From the NCBI GenBank assembly GCA_944341075.1, contig CALVLV010000008.1, positions 1 through 64,000 on the forward strand: 64,000 nt of DNA, given 5' to 3'. The position numbers and the translations under genes are program-made. The notes beneath the pieces were generated by a model. That model did no database searches. It saw nothing but the letters and a program-made list of their open reading frames with translations, and was not told the DNA's origin. Below, one piece after another: positions 16,612 through 24,759 of this stretch (positions are counted from its first letter, which is position 1; every line of letters starts with the position of its first letter). This DNA comes from an uncultured Clostridia bacterium. GTDB lineage: Bacteria > Bacillota > Clostridia > Christensenellales > Borkfalkiaceae.

Positions 16612-19600
16612 ATGGGTGCGGAAGATAATGTGCTTACCAGGCATTTTCAGGTGTTTTTGGGCTATCACGGCACAGAGGATCCGAATGGTTCGCTGGCCGA
16701 GGCCGAAAAGCTGTACGATATACTTACCTATAAAAATAAGGTGGAGGCCTTTATACAGACCAGGTTCAATATTAAGGGCGGGTATAAAGATACGCCCATA
16801 GTTGCCTCCCATTCCGATATTCTGCTGTTTGTGGCAAACGGCAACGTGGCCGTAAATGCCGACGGCACCGTTGCGGGGGCGGACATCCGCGAGGAGCTGA
16901 AAAGGTTTTACGAAACGCGCGTCTACGGCGAACAGGGCGGCCTGCCCAGGGTGTTTGCCTGCGGCGGGCTTTCGCATAAGCAGGCCTCCCGCCTGCACAT
17001 AATGTTCAACGGCGTAGCAAACTTCCGTGCTGCAGAGGAGGGGGAAGAGGGTTTCAGGGCGGCAACGCTCTCCCTTTTAAAGTGGCTTGCCGAGGTGCTC
17101 GGCAGGCCCGAGGATTACTTCGATGATACCATAGTCCACTTCTTCGGCGAAGATGCCCTGCCCAAGGGGCGCAGGCGTTCGGCGGAAAAAATTGCCCCCG
17201 GCATACCCCTCGGCGAGCAGGAGGCGGTAAAGCGCGCGCTTGAGTACTCTGCACATGAGTTTTTTCACAAACACGCCACGGCCAGGCTGCATGATTCGCC
17301 CGAAAAGATATGGAGCGATATAACCGAATTTTCGCGCATATTCAAGGATATAACCCAGGCAGAGCGTTTCGGCGATCCCAGGCGCGAAGATGTCGGCAAT
17401 ATAGGCAGCACTATATGCGAAATAATCACAGAAGGCCTGCGCAGCGGCAGTTCGGATGCAGATAAGCTTATACTTAAAATCAAAAGCCCGCTCGGCTCTT
17501 ACAAAAACAGGCTGCTGCAGTACGTATATTTATACCTTGCCAAGACGCTTAAGGGGGTGTTGCCCTTCTTCATCGACGTGGCAATGTATGAAAAGACCGA
17601 CAGGTCAAGGTGGCCCGACGGCACCATAGAGGAGCGTTTGCGCCGCAATATGGCCGATATAGCCGAAATGGTAAAGGCCTCGCCCGATCTTAAGCCGCTC
17701 GTCATGGTAGACGGCATACGCGACTTTGCGGGCGGCAAAATAGAGATATGCGACAAGCTGAAAGATCACCTGGACGACCTCGGCTGCTACTGGGTGGTAG
17801 GGGTAGATACCGACTTCACCAACAACAGCAAGCACAGGATATATAACAGAATTGCCCCCGATAACTTCAGGTACTTTATAAGGATAAGCTCCATGAAGCT
17901 CGACCGCAAAAAGGAGAGCAAGGAGTTTATGAAGGCCTGCATAGAAATATTCCGCCGCGAGGCCAGGGATATAGGCAATTACAGCGCTGACGACGTAGAC
18001 CAGTTGTACGAAAAGTTCAACAAATTCGAGCTCATCTCGCTGGACGCATATTGGTTTATAACCATATTGGGCAACCTCAGCCGCTATTCGCCTGAAAATC
18101 TTATAGAACTGTATGCCTCGCTCTGCAAGGATGTTCTGGGCAACAGGTCTGAAGATACAGACAGCGCCGCGCGCTTTGCATATGACTTTGAATTCGGGCG
18201 GGAGAGCTTTGAAGACAGCGACTTTTTCTTCAGCAAGGAGTGGAAAACGGTGCGCAAACACCGCAGTACTCTCGACTTCCTTGTGGCGCGCTACTACATG
18301 AAGCGGCTTGAAGAGCTGGACATGAACAAGTTGGCAGAACTCAGCGCCTCGTCTGACAAGGCTGGCGTCTCGCGCGAGCTGGAGTTCTTCGATATCGTCA
18401 TGCCCAAGAGCATAACCCGCTTTATTGTTGCCATGCTGCGACAGAGCGACGAAATGCAGAATAAGGTGCTTGAAATTGCAGAAAAATACTACTACAGTCT
18501 GGGCCTCTACGGCAAGAGCGAATTTACCCTGTGGCTGGGCAGGCTTACGTCAAAATACAGCCGCAGGGCGCAGCTCATTCTCGAAGGTCTTCGCCGCGAC
18601 CAGCTGGAGATCTGTGAAAATTGCGCAGGCGCGGATAAGGATGAAAGGCGCAACAATGCCTTTTTGTTGCGCGGAATAAGCGTCAGCAGGATATACGGCG
18701 GCAGCGCGGAGGCATTCACCGACTACATGCACTCGCTTCTGCACGATAAGCTTGCCAACGACATAAACAGGGGCTTTCACCTGGAGTATTATGGCGACAT
18801 AAAGTTTTCGGGCAAGCCCGGCAACTATGTGCTTGAGCTCACCGACGATATATCCAAGGGCATAAACACCCTCAGGGTGCTTGAAATGTCGCTTTCCGAC
18901 CTGGAAAAGTCGGCGAATAATTCCTATACGTATAAAACTACCTTACAGCTGTTCACAATGTGCAGCCTCATTCAGGCGCGCATGTGCGGCGGCAATAATG
19001 TTCTGGATGTCTCTGGCGCGGTTCCCCTGTGTCTTGATCACATCAATGTTCTGCTTTCGCAGAGAGTGTTTTTCAATAGGCTGGACGGCGAAATCAAGGC
19101 GTACTTCAGGTGGATCGCCGGCGAATTTTCCTCGTTTGAGCAGCGCCGCGCAACTGCGATAGAGACGGGTGTATACGGCACTTTCTCCCGCGCGGGCGAA
19201 GTAAAGCGCACGGGCTGGGTCAACCGCGGACTGCACGCACCGGAAAATATTGTGGAGCACATGTATAACTGCTGGCTTATGGGCCTTATCTTCCTGCCCG
19301 ACCACAGCGAGGAGGAGGGGTATTGCAAGGACAGCATACTCAAAATGCTGCTCATTCACGATATAGGCGAAACTGTTACCGGCGATATAGACCGCGGCAC
19401 AAAAAATCTCAACAGGGACAAGTATGACAAAAGGGAGGACGAGGTGGTGCGCTCGCTGCTGTTCATCGGCACATATCCCGCGGTCAATGCCTCTCTTTCC
19501 GACTTCAGCGAACAGTGGACGCACTGGCTTAAACATAACGAAGACGACGCAGACATAAACGCCCTTATAGCAAAGGATATAGATGATATCCAGGCCGCAT

Positions 19601-19788
19601 ATCAGTACTGCGTGTACTATCTGAGCGGCGAGGGCAAGTTTACCGACGAAGATTGCGCGCGCTGGCTGTCTGAAATATACGTGGGCGGGCCGTGCTGCGC
19701 TCTGCGCACCAATATCGGTCGCATGATAAGCAAAAAGGCCATTATCGAAAATCCCGCGTTTGCAAAGTGCATACAGCTGCTCAGGTGA
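16612..19788 (+). CDS. TIR - degenerate P-loop NTPase - HD phosphohydrolase fusion, candidate immune effector
   Basis: A 1058-residue soluble protein. Residues about 11-135 read as a TIR domain: strand HFQVFLGYHGT, the helix AEAEKLYDIL, strand SDILLFVAN, and the IREELKRF helix that would carry the catalytic glutamate (Glu94 or Glu95) of NAD-cleaving TIRs. Residues about 280-500 look like a STAND-type NTPase core with an altered Walker A, SPLGSYKNR (Lys298 kept, the canonical glycines replaced), and a Walker-B-like VMVDG (Asp367). Residues about 500-860 are a helical region. Residues about 865-1050 match HD hydrolases of the YfbR/HDDC2 type: GWVNRG, EHMYNC (His883), LLIHDIGE (His916, Asp917) and KDIDD (Asp989, 991, 992). 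The inferred role is sensing through the middle part, with NAD or nucleotide depletion by the ends. The start at 16612 follows GGAGGAG. It is transcribed alone, next to tRNA-Gln. The TIR and HD calls are firm by motif; the defence role is inference. Confidence 0.72.
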   Translation: MGAEDNVLTRHFQVFLGYHGTEDPNGSLAEAEKLYDILTYKNKVEAFIQTRFNIKGGYKDTPIVASHSDILLFVANGNVAVNADGTVAGADIREELKRFYETRVYGEQGGLPRVFACGGLSHKQASRLHIMFNGVANFRAAEEGEEGFRAATLSLLKWLAEVLGRPEDYFDDTIVHFFGEDALPKGRRRSAEKIAPGIPLGEQEAVKRALEYSAHEFFHKHATARLHDSPEKIWSDITEFSRIFKDITQAERFGDPRREDVGNIGSTICEIITEGLRSGSSDADKLILKIKSPLGSYKNRLLQYVYLYLAKTLKGVLPFFIDVAMYEKTDRSRWPDGTIEERLRRNMADIAEMVKASPDLKPLVMVDGIRDFAGGKIEICDKLKDHLDDLGCYWVVGVDTDFTNNSKHRIYNRIAPDNFRYFIRISSMKLDRKKESKEFMKACIEIFRREARDIGNYSADDVDQLYEKFNKFELISLDAYWFITILGNLSRYSPENLIELYASLCKDVLGNRSEDTDSAARFAYDFEFGRESFEDSDFFFSKEWKTVRKHRSTLDFLVARYYMKRLEELDMNKLAELSASSDKAGVSRELEFFDIVMPKSITRFIVAMLRQSDEMQNKVLEIAEKYYYSLGLYGKSEFTLWLGRLTSKYSRRAQLILEGLRRDQLEICENCAGADKDERRNNAFLLRGISVSRIYGGSAEAFTDYMHSLLHDKLANDINRGFHLEYYGDIKFSGKPGNYVLELTDDISKGINTLRVLEMSLSDLEKSANNSYTYKTTLQLFTMCSLIQARMCGGNNVLDVSGAVPLCLDHINVLLSQRVFFNRLDGEIKAYFRWIAGEFSSFEQRRATAIETGVYGTFSRAGEVKRTGWVNRGLHAPENIVEHMYNCWLMGLIFLPDHSEEEGYCKDSILKMLLIHDIGETVTGDIDRGTKNLNRDKYDKREDEVVRSLLFIGTYPAVNASLSDFSEQWTHWLKHNEDDADINALIAKDIDDIQAAYQYCVYYLSGEGKFTDEDCARWLSEIYVGGPCCALRTNIGRMISKKAIIENPAFAKCIQLLR

Positions 19789-19828
19789 GCGTTCCCCGCG
19801 CATTAAAGCGGTTTTTGCTAAACGACGT

Positions 19829-19861
19829 GCGCGGCGGCAAATTTTTACCGCCGCGCAAAAA
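19829..19861 (+). terminator. Hairpin terminator after the TIR-HD gene
   Basis: GCGCGGCGG (19829-19837) pairs with CCGCCGCGC (19848-19856), followed by AAAAATG. T residues are in the loop rather than the tail. A second hairpin (GCCGCAT/ATGCGGC) lies at 19879-19898. Nothing else is seen up to the tRNA promoter. Confidence 0.55.
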
Positions 19862-20064
19862 TGTTTATGCAAAAAAGCGCCGCATGGCATATGCGGCGGC
19901 AATATCTGCCTGTTTTCATCCTATGGCGTCGGCCGGTACTCCTTCATGGCTTTATTTATAAGCCGTCCGCTCATCAAAGGGATTGGTTTATAAAAAGTAG
20001 AGCGCCGAAAGGAATTGCGCTTTAAATTTTTTATAAAAACTTAGCCGATTGTGCCCTAAAACGC

Positions 20065-20093
20065 TTGTTTTTTTGTGTTTTGTTTTATATAAT
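20065..20093 (+). promoter_or_regulatory. Likely tRNA promoter
   Basis: TTGTTT (20065-20070), 17-bp spacer, TATAAT (20088-20093), about 110 bases before the tRNA. Confidence 0.45.
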
Positions 20094-20205
20094 ATTTAAG
20101 CGTTGAGTTCAGGTGCGCATTTCGGCCGTCGGTTTTGGCCTGTGTGTCCCGGTCACCGGTTTTGTGCGGGTATTCCGGCTTGGGCAAACTGCATCTTAAT
20201 ATTAT

Positions 20206-20280
20206 TGGGGCGTCGCCAAGCGGTAAGGCAACGGACTCTGACTCCGTCATTCGGGTGTTCAAATCACTTCGCCCCAGCCA
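20206..20280 (+). tRNA. tRNA-Gln (anticodon CTG)
   Basis: The acceptor stem TGGGGCG (20206-20212) pairs fully with CGCCCCA (20270-20276), and GCCA completes the encoded 3' end. The anticodon arm is ACGGA-CTCTGAC-TCCGT, giving anticodon CTG for the codon CAG. The T arm contains GTTCAAATC. A hairpin terminator follows. The tyrosine integrase directly downstream suggests the 3' end of this tRNA is the integration site of the element to its right. Confidence 0.95.
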
Positions 20281-20309
20281 CCTCGTCGCAGATAAAGCGA
20301 CACCTTAAA

Positions 20310-20342
20310 GCAGGTTTTGCATCGCAAAACCTGCCTTTTTTT
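20310..20342 (+). terminator. tRNA terminator
   Basis: GCAGGTTTTGC (20310-20320) and GCAAAACCTGC (20324-20334) form a hairpin followed by CTTTTTTTG. Confidence 0.85.
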
Positions 20343-20470
20343 GCGCTTTTCTGCTCCTCTTCCCACAAAAATACTGCGTCTTTTTGCGGGAGCCCTGCCT
20401 TTTGGTTTTTAGCGATTTTTAGCTAAAAACCGCCCGTTTTTTTGACCACGTATTGCTCACAACCTCAATT

Positions 20471-20631
20471 AAGTGGGGTTATAAGTGGGGTAAAATGTGG
20501 GGTTTCTCAAAACAGTGGACACCCACTGTTTTGCCACATTTTATGAGTGAGCGCATATGTAAGCGCGCGAACGGTGACCGCGCAGTGCGGCTTATTTACC
20601 GCACGCACTGCAAGACTTTGTGGGGTAAATC
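20471..20631. repeat. Direct repeats next to the integrase gene, likely integrase arm sites
   Basis: AAGTGGGGT at 20471-20479 and 20483-20491 and ATGTGGGGT at 20495-20503 repeat every 12 bp. A fourth TGTGGGGTAAA lies at about 20620-20630, just past the stop codon of the integrase gene. Between them AAAACAGTGG/CCACTGTTTT forms an inverted repeat around 20509-20532. Their position between tRNA and integrase fits arm-type binding sites. Confidence 0.5.
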
Positions 20632-20650
20632 CAGCCCGTTTTGACGTTAT

Positions 20651-21964
20651 CTATAATGAAATATCTGGCAGTTGATAGTCTACCTTTTCCGCTTCTTTTA
20701 AGAGAAATTGCTCGCTGTATGTCGTATAGCCGCGGTCGATTGCAGACGTCTTTACATCCCTGTCGAATGAATGTCCGTCCCACAACATAACTACCTCGCC
20801 CGAAACATTGCACTCCTTGCAGCGGGTAATGAACGTGTACCTCAGTTCATGCGGGTGTCGTTCGGGAAACAGCCGTTTGAAAGTCGTTTCTATCGTATGT
20901 ATGTTCGTGGCTTTAGCTCTTTCAAAGTCCACATACGGCAACACCCTTTTAAATACAGGCGTAAACGGAATGGTTCGTCTGACCTCTCCCCTGCCCAACC
21001 TTGTCTTGCTTGTCACGCAGGTCAACTTTTCGCCTTCCACGCTTATGCTTGCAAGTTCCGACTTACGCAGTCCGAAGTACAGAAGCACCAATAGCGCAGA
21101 GCTTGCCGCGTTGCTGCTGTTTTCGGTACAGAACTTGACAAGCCGGCTCTCTTCCTCCAAGGTAAAGCACCTGCCCTTCTTGGCTTCATAATAGGGAAGC
21201 ACTATCTTCTTCATCGGCGAAGTGATGCCAAGGTCATCGCACGCCAAGTCGAATATACAGGTCATTATCTGCTGCAATTTGCTTGCGGTGCGATTTTTGC
21301 CCTCGTCCACAATTGTAAAGAGATATTGCTGAATTACGGGTCTTGTCATTGCGCCAACGGTCATCCCGTCGAATACGGAGAGATTATAGCGGCACAGTCG
21401 CTCGTACTCTTTGAATGTCGACGGCTTGGTGGTCTTTCTCTTGATCTCCAGCCACTCGTTCACGTAATCGGAAAACAGCACGGCATTTGCCTTCCTGTTC
21501 TCCGCAGTCGCTCTGCCTGTTGCCGCACGTTCGGTAACGGGCTCGGCACCCTGTTCCGCCAGCTCATTTAGCTTTGCGATAAACTTGCGTTTCATCTCGT
21601 TAAAATCTTTTGCGCAGGCAAATATGTTCAAACCTTTGCCACGGTAATGAGCCTCATACACCCCTTTATGAAAGCGGTATGGTATTATTTTATCTTTACA
21701 TGCAAAAATCTTCTTGTACATAGTCGGTATTTCTTTCATCTCCTTTTTACTGAAAGTAAATCCGACTTTTGAACTTTTGCCCCTACTTTTTACAAGCGGT
21801 TTTTGCAAGCTGTCCTGCGGTTGAGCATTCGGCAACAACGATTGCAATGTAGACAGCGTTATAGATTCTGCCGCCATCTGCAACAGCTTTGCCCTCAACC
21901 CGTCGCTTACGTTATCCACCGTTGTAATTTCTTTAAATATTTCGTTGATTTGCTCTTGTGTCAT
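20651..21964 (-). CDS. Tyrosine recombinase / integrase
   Basis: A 437-residue site-specific recombinase. The N-terminal part has a small basic arm-binding-like domain (YEAHYRGKGLNIFACAKDF). The core-binding domain spans about residues 165-260, and the catalytic domain follows with the expected residues: Arg in LRKSEL, His and Arg in HPHELRYTF, His in LWDGHSF, and the nucleophile Tyr in GYTTYSEQF. All active-site residues appear intact. The start ATG follows a GGAGG-like site (GAGGAAATG). It would insert or excise a mobile element at the neighbouring tRNA-Gln. The gene points towards the tRNA, as is common in tRNA-borne islands. Its coding sequence is lower in GC than the flanking chromosome. 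Confidence 0.92.
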   Translation of the reverse strand: MTQEQINEIFKEITTVDNVSDGLRAKLLQMAAESITLSTLQSLLPNAQPQDSLQKPLVKSRGKSSKVGFTFSKKEMKEIPTMYKKIFACKDKIIPYRFHKGVYEAHYRGKGLNIFACAKDFNEMKRKFIAKLNELAEQGAEPVTERAATGRATAENRKANAVLFSDYVNEWLEIKRKTTKPSTFKEYERLCRYNLSVFDGMTVGAMTRPVIQQYLFTIVDEGKNRTASKLQQIMTCIFDLACDDLGITSPMKKIVLPYYEAKKGRCFTLEEESRLVKFCTENSSNAASSALLVLLYFGLRKSELASISVEGEKLTCVTSKTRLGRGEVRRTIPFTPVFKRVLPYVDFERAKATNIHTIETTFKRLFPERHPHELRYTFITRCKECNVSGEVVMLWDGHSFDRDVKTSAIDRGYTTYSEQFLLKEAEKVDYQLPDISL

Positions 21965-22304
21965 TTCCTCCGTAAAAATAGATTTATGCGGTTATTGTAG
22001 CACATACAGCCGCAAAATACAAGCTCCTTAAATTAAATTGTTTATCGAATGGCGGGTATCGCCCCGCCCGCTTAAGCAATTAAATTGTACTATGAATCTC
22101 GCGAAAATAATAGCGCATTTATAACCCAAAACCGCAACTAATGTTGACAGTTTAGCAACTTTTAGCGCCTTTTGTTACCCAAATCGAAACAACCCGCGCC
22201 TTTTGTTGCATTAATGGATATGCAGGTAAATTTCAGTAGAAAAATTTTAATTGCCCGCCACATATGCCTGAGTTATTACATTTATGGCGGACATTTTTGC
22301 AGTT
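21965..22304. other. Intergenic stretch of the island without a gene
   Basis: About 340 A/T-rich bases. It contains a TTTTAATTGCCCGCC...CATATGCC segment (22247-22268) that matches one arm of the terminator at 4543-4580. I see no open frame with a ribosome binding site and no clear repeat of the tRNA end. Confidence 0.6.
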
Positions 22305-22961
22305 TTACACGAGTGCGAGTTGATTAAATTTTTGCCTTATTCGCAGCTTTCTGTATCTCACTCCGTGTATGGTGATGCCGAGTTCGGAGGCTATTTCGGA
22401 ACGCTTCATGCCGTTTATGCAACAGTTGAGCGTTTCAAGTTCGAATTTGGTCAAATTTAATTTTTCAATTAAGGCATCTGCCTTATCGTAGTCCTCGCTT
22501 GTATCTTCAAAGCAGTCGCGTGGGTTAGGGATATCTTTTTTGTTATGGTTGAGTTCAAACTGTCTGTTGCGGGCAATGTTCTTGCGGAATTTCATAAGTT
22601 CGCTATCTACTTTCCTGAAACAGGCAGTCTTAATGGTTATGTACTTGCCGTTTCTGTCTTTGCCGTAGATATCGCTTACAAACATTCCCTTGAACTGATA
22701 CAAAAAGCAGATTGCCAGCTGGGCATAGTCATATCCGTCTGTAATTGTGTAGTCAATCTGTGAGATACGATTTAAGTCTTTTACAAGTCCATTATACAGC
22801 TTACTTACAACTTCAAAGTCATATAGCATGACGTTGCGGAGGGCTTGTAAAGCAATCATTTCGCCCATAAGTTTTACATTGGAATCCGAGATGGGTTCAG
22901 AGAAGAGTTGACCTTCGTTCGCGTATTTGCCTTTAGAGAGTTTAGTAACGAGCATTTTCAT
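22305..22961 (-). CDS. Sigma-factor-like / helix-turn-helix regulator of the island
   Basis: A 218-residue protein. The first 150 residues are helical and poorly recognisable, with a charged stretch. The last 60 residues contain a helix-turn-helix like region 4 of sigma factors or LuxR-type regulators: LTKFELETLNCCINGMKRSEIASELGIT, where ELETL and RSEIASELG are the two key helices (written here as one segment longer than the motif; the core is SEIASELG). Such proteins occur in integrative elements, where they control mobility genes. The start has a CGGAGGC site. Target promoters are unknown. Confidence 0.55.
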   Translation of the reverse strand: MKMLVTKLSKGKYANEGQLFSEPISDSNVKLMGEMIALQALRNVMLYDFEVVSKLYNGLVKDLNRISQIDYTITDGYDYAQLAICFLYQFKGMFVSDIYGKDRNGKYITIKTACFRKVDSELMKFRKNIARNRQFELNHNKKDIPNPRDCFEDTSEDYDKADALIEKLNLTKFELETLNCCINGMKRSEIASELGITIHGVRYRKLRIRQKFNQLALV

Positions 22962-23187
22962 TTGAATTGCCTCCGTGATTAAATTTGCCTTTTACGGGCA
23001 AGAGGCAAAGGGGCACGGGACGGTGAATATAAAGCTCGTTGCATATCATTAAGCGAAAGTCAACGGGGAAAAGAAAAATTGGTGCATACATATGCCTTAA
23101 ATAATGCGTATAAAACAAAAAACAGCTCCAAACGGGAGCTGTTGCAAATAAGGACTATAAAAGTTTTACGCGGCAATTTTTCGGCCG

Positions 23188-23340
23188 TTGACTTGCGCGA
23201 GGAACCGTGCTACACTGAGCCGCCCGAAAAAGGGAAATTCGGAGGCAAAACAAAAAATGAACAACAAAACTTAAAACGGCGCGCGGCGATAAAAACGGGC
23301 CTTTGCAAGCGGGTCAGCGCAAAGCCCGTTTTCGCCGCGC
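23188..23340 (+). ncRNA. Promoter, five-codon ORF and strong hairpin: small transcript or attenuator
   Basis: TTGACT (23188-23193), 17-bp spacer, TACACT (23211-23216). Then a good ribosome site CGGAGG (23240-23245) precedes ATG at 23257 and a five-codon frame, MNNKT, ending TAA at 23272-23274. Immediately after comes a long hairpin, 23281-23340, with GCGCGGCG/CGCCGCGC, AAAACGGGC/GCCCGTTTT and TTTGC/GCAAA paired around a 12-nt loop. The order promoter, micro-ORF, hairpin is that of a leader attenuator, but no coding gene follows. It could be a small RNA or the remnant of a regulated gene. Confidence 0.45.
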
Positions 23341-23392
23341 TGTTGTTGGCTCAGGCAAGTTGGGCACTTGGTCGATTTGGTTGAATTAAAGG

Positions 23393-23450
23393 CGTGAGCT
23401 TGTCTGCGGCGGCGCATAGCGCCGCCGCACTCGTCAAAGACAAGCTCACG
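23393..23450. repeat. Two-level inverted repeat
   Basis: Outer 13-bp arms CGTGAGCTTGTCT (23393-23405) and AGACAAGCTCACG (23438-23450) enclose a second 10-bp hairpin GCGGCGGCGC/GCGCCGCCGC (23406-23415 and 23419-23428). Both stems are perfect. Confidence 0.75.
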
Positions 23451-23574
23451 TCTAACTGCCATTAGGTTATTTTGGGTATAGTCAAGGTGAGAGGAATCGT
23501 ATGTATTTGACTATAAGTCAAATACACGTTTGAATGTTGTTTTGAAAAGTTAAAATTCGGACGGTCGAGTAAAA

Positions 23575-23682
23575 GTGTGTGCGCTTGGTCGGCTTCCGCG
23601 AGCGAAGCGAGCGGGTGGCGGAACGGCGCAGCCGTTCCGCCAGCTGAAAAGCCGCCGCTTGTTTAAACCATAGCGCACACAC
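23575..23682. repeat. Three-level nested inverted repeat
   Basis: Outer perfect 11-bp arms at 23575-23585 (GTGTGTGCGCT) and 23672-23682; middle CGGCTT/AAGCCG at 23590-23595 and 23649-23654; inner perfect 12-bp hairpin TGGCGGAACGGC/GCCGTTCCGCCA at 23616-23627 and 23631-23642. No frame spans it. It may be a structured RNA, or a replication or transfer origin of the element. The whole stretch 22962-24022 has no convincing protein gene. Confidence 0.7.
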
Positions 23683-23820
23683 TACAGCCATTTGGGGTTT
23701 TCGTTATAAATTTTGCTTTATATTGACCTTATATCTACCACTAAAGGTTTAAATACAAAATCTGAGGGCATTGCTGAGCGTTCATAATACTATATGTCTT
23801 AATAATTTGATTAAATAAGT

Positions 23821-23858
23821 GGCGGAGCCGCACGATTTTGCGCGGCTCCGCCCCTTTT
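23821..23858 (+). terminator. Hairpin terminator
   Basis: GGCGGAGCCGC (23821-23831) pairs with GCGGCTCCGCC (23842-23852), followed by CCTTTT. It may end a transcript of the structured region before it. Confidence 0.7.
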
Positions 23859-24022
23859 CCGTTTCAAAAATATGCAGTAAAAGCGTATTTTTACCGTACA
23901 CCTTAAAATTTAGTCTTACGATAAACATTTTAACACATAATCTGCCTTTTTGCAATATAAAACGTCAAGAAAATTAAGTCAAAAAAAGTACACGTTTACA
24001 AAAATTTGATTGTGAGGCGTGG

Positions 24023-24610
24023 ATGGTAAAGTATGCATATGCGCGCGCAACGAACGGCTGACAGAGCGTTTTGCGGCAAATTCAAAGCTTTTCGCAGTTC
24101 GGCGTGGAAAAGTCGGCAATTTATGCAGATGAAAAACTGAATACGCGCACAGCTTACGGCGAGCTTTTGCAGGTTCTTAAAGAGGGCGATCTGCTCGTTA
24201 TAAAGTCGTTGGCGGCGCTTGCCGATGGCTATGACGGCATGGCCACCGAGTGGACTAGAATAACTTCGCTCGGCGTGGATATCTGCGTGGCCGATATGCC
24301 GGCGGTGGATACCCGCCGAGGCGAAAACCGCAGCGCGGTGATTGCGGCAGTTGCCCAGATGCTAAGTTTTTGCGCCGAAAAGGAGAGGGCGCACAGCGCC
24401 TTGCAGGCCAAGGGTATAGAGGCTGCAAAACAGCGAGGCGTAAAGTTCGGACGCCCTGCAAAGCAGTACAGTGAAGAGTTTATCAACGCTGTTAAGCGCT
24501 TCAAGGCGGGGTAGATAACGTTAAAGCAGGCCTTCGCCCTCACCGACATGAAGCAGTCGAGCTTTTACTATCATGTTCATAAGTTGGAAATGCAAAGATT
24601 TTTTGGATAG
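24023..24610 (+). pseudogene. Degenerate serine recombinase (resolvase/invertase family)
   Basis: The frame from ATG at 24023 encodes MVKYAYARATNG, then a TGA stop at 24059-24061, then continues in frame through the resolvase core (GDLLVIKSLAALADGYD, SFCAEKERA, AAKQRGVKFGRPAKQYS), meets TAG at 24512-24514 and goes on to FYYHVHKLEM before TAG at 24608-24610. Two in-frame stops make it a pseudogene. In addition the nucleophilic serine motif R-V-S is here R-A-T, so the enzyme would be inactive. It is clearly related to the intact recombinase at 41790-42413, which lies in the opposite orientation beyond the xylan genes. It has a start context GGCGTGGATG. Confidence 0.85.
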
Positions 24611-24642
24611 GATTAAAAATAAGAGCATCATAGGAGAAATAA

Positions 24643-24759
24643 ATGGGTTTAAATTTTAATAATACAGAAGAGAATAAGGGTGCATTAATTGTTGGCTGTG
24701 GGGGGATTGGTGCTCATATTGCCATGGCAATACGGGAAAAGTTTCCTGAAAAAGTATAG
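24643..24759 (+). CDS. 38-residue fragment with a Rossmann nucleotide-binding motif
   Basis: A short frame with a good ribosome site (AGGAGAAA, 24632-24639) that starts MGLNFNNTEENKGALIVG and contains GCGGIGAHIA, a glycine-rich NAD(P)-binding turn of short-chain dehydrogenases. It stops after 38 codons, far short of a 240-residue enzyme, and no continuation is seen in other frames. It is best read as the truncated start of a dehydrogenase gene, left at a rearrangement junction. Confidence 0.45.
   Translation: MGLNFNNTEENKGALIVGCGGIGAHIAMAIREKFPEKV

Noticed and set aside
23079..23384. 101-codon frame over the structured region
   Set aside because: It overlaps the promoter and the large hairpin, has no ribosome site and its translation looks random.
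24059..24061. In-frame TGA in the recombinase frame as possible recoding
   Set aside because: TGA ends many normal genes in the window (for example hsp20 and hisG), a second in-frame stop lies downstream, and the nucleophilic serine is already lost. A pseudogene explains it better.
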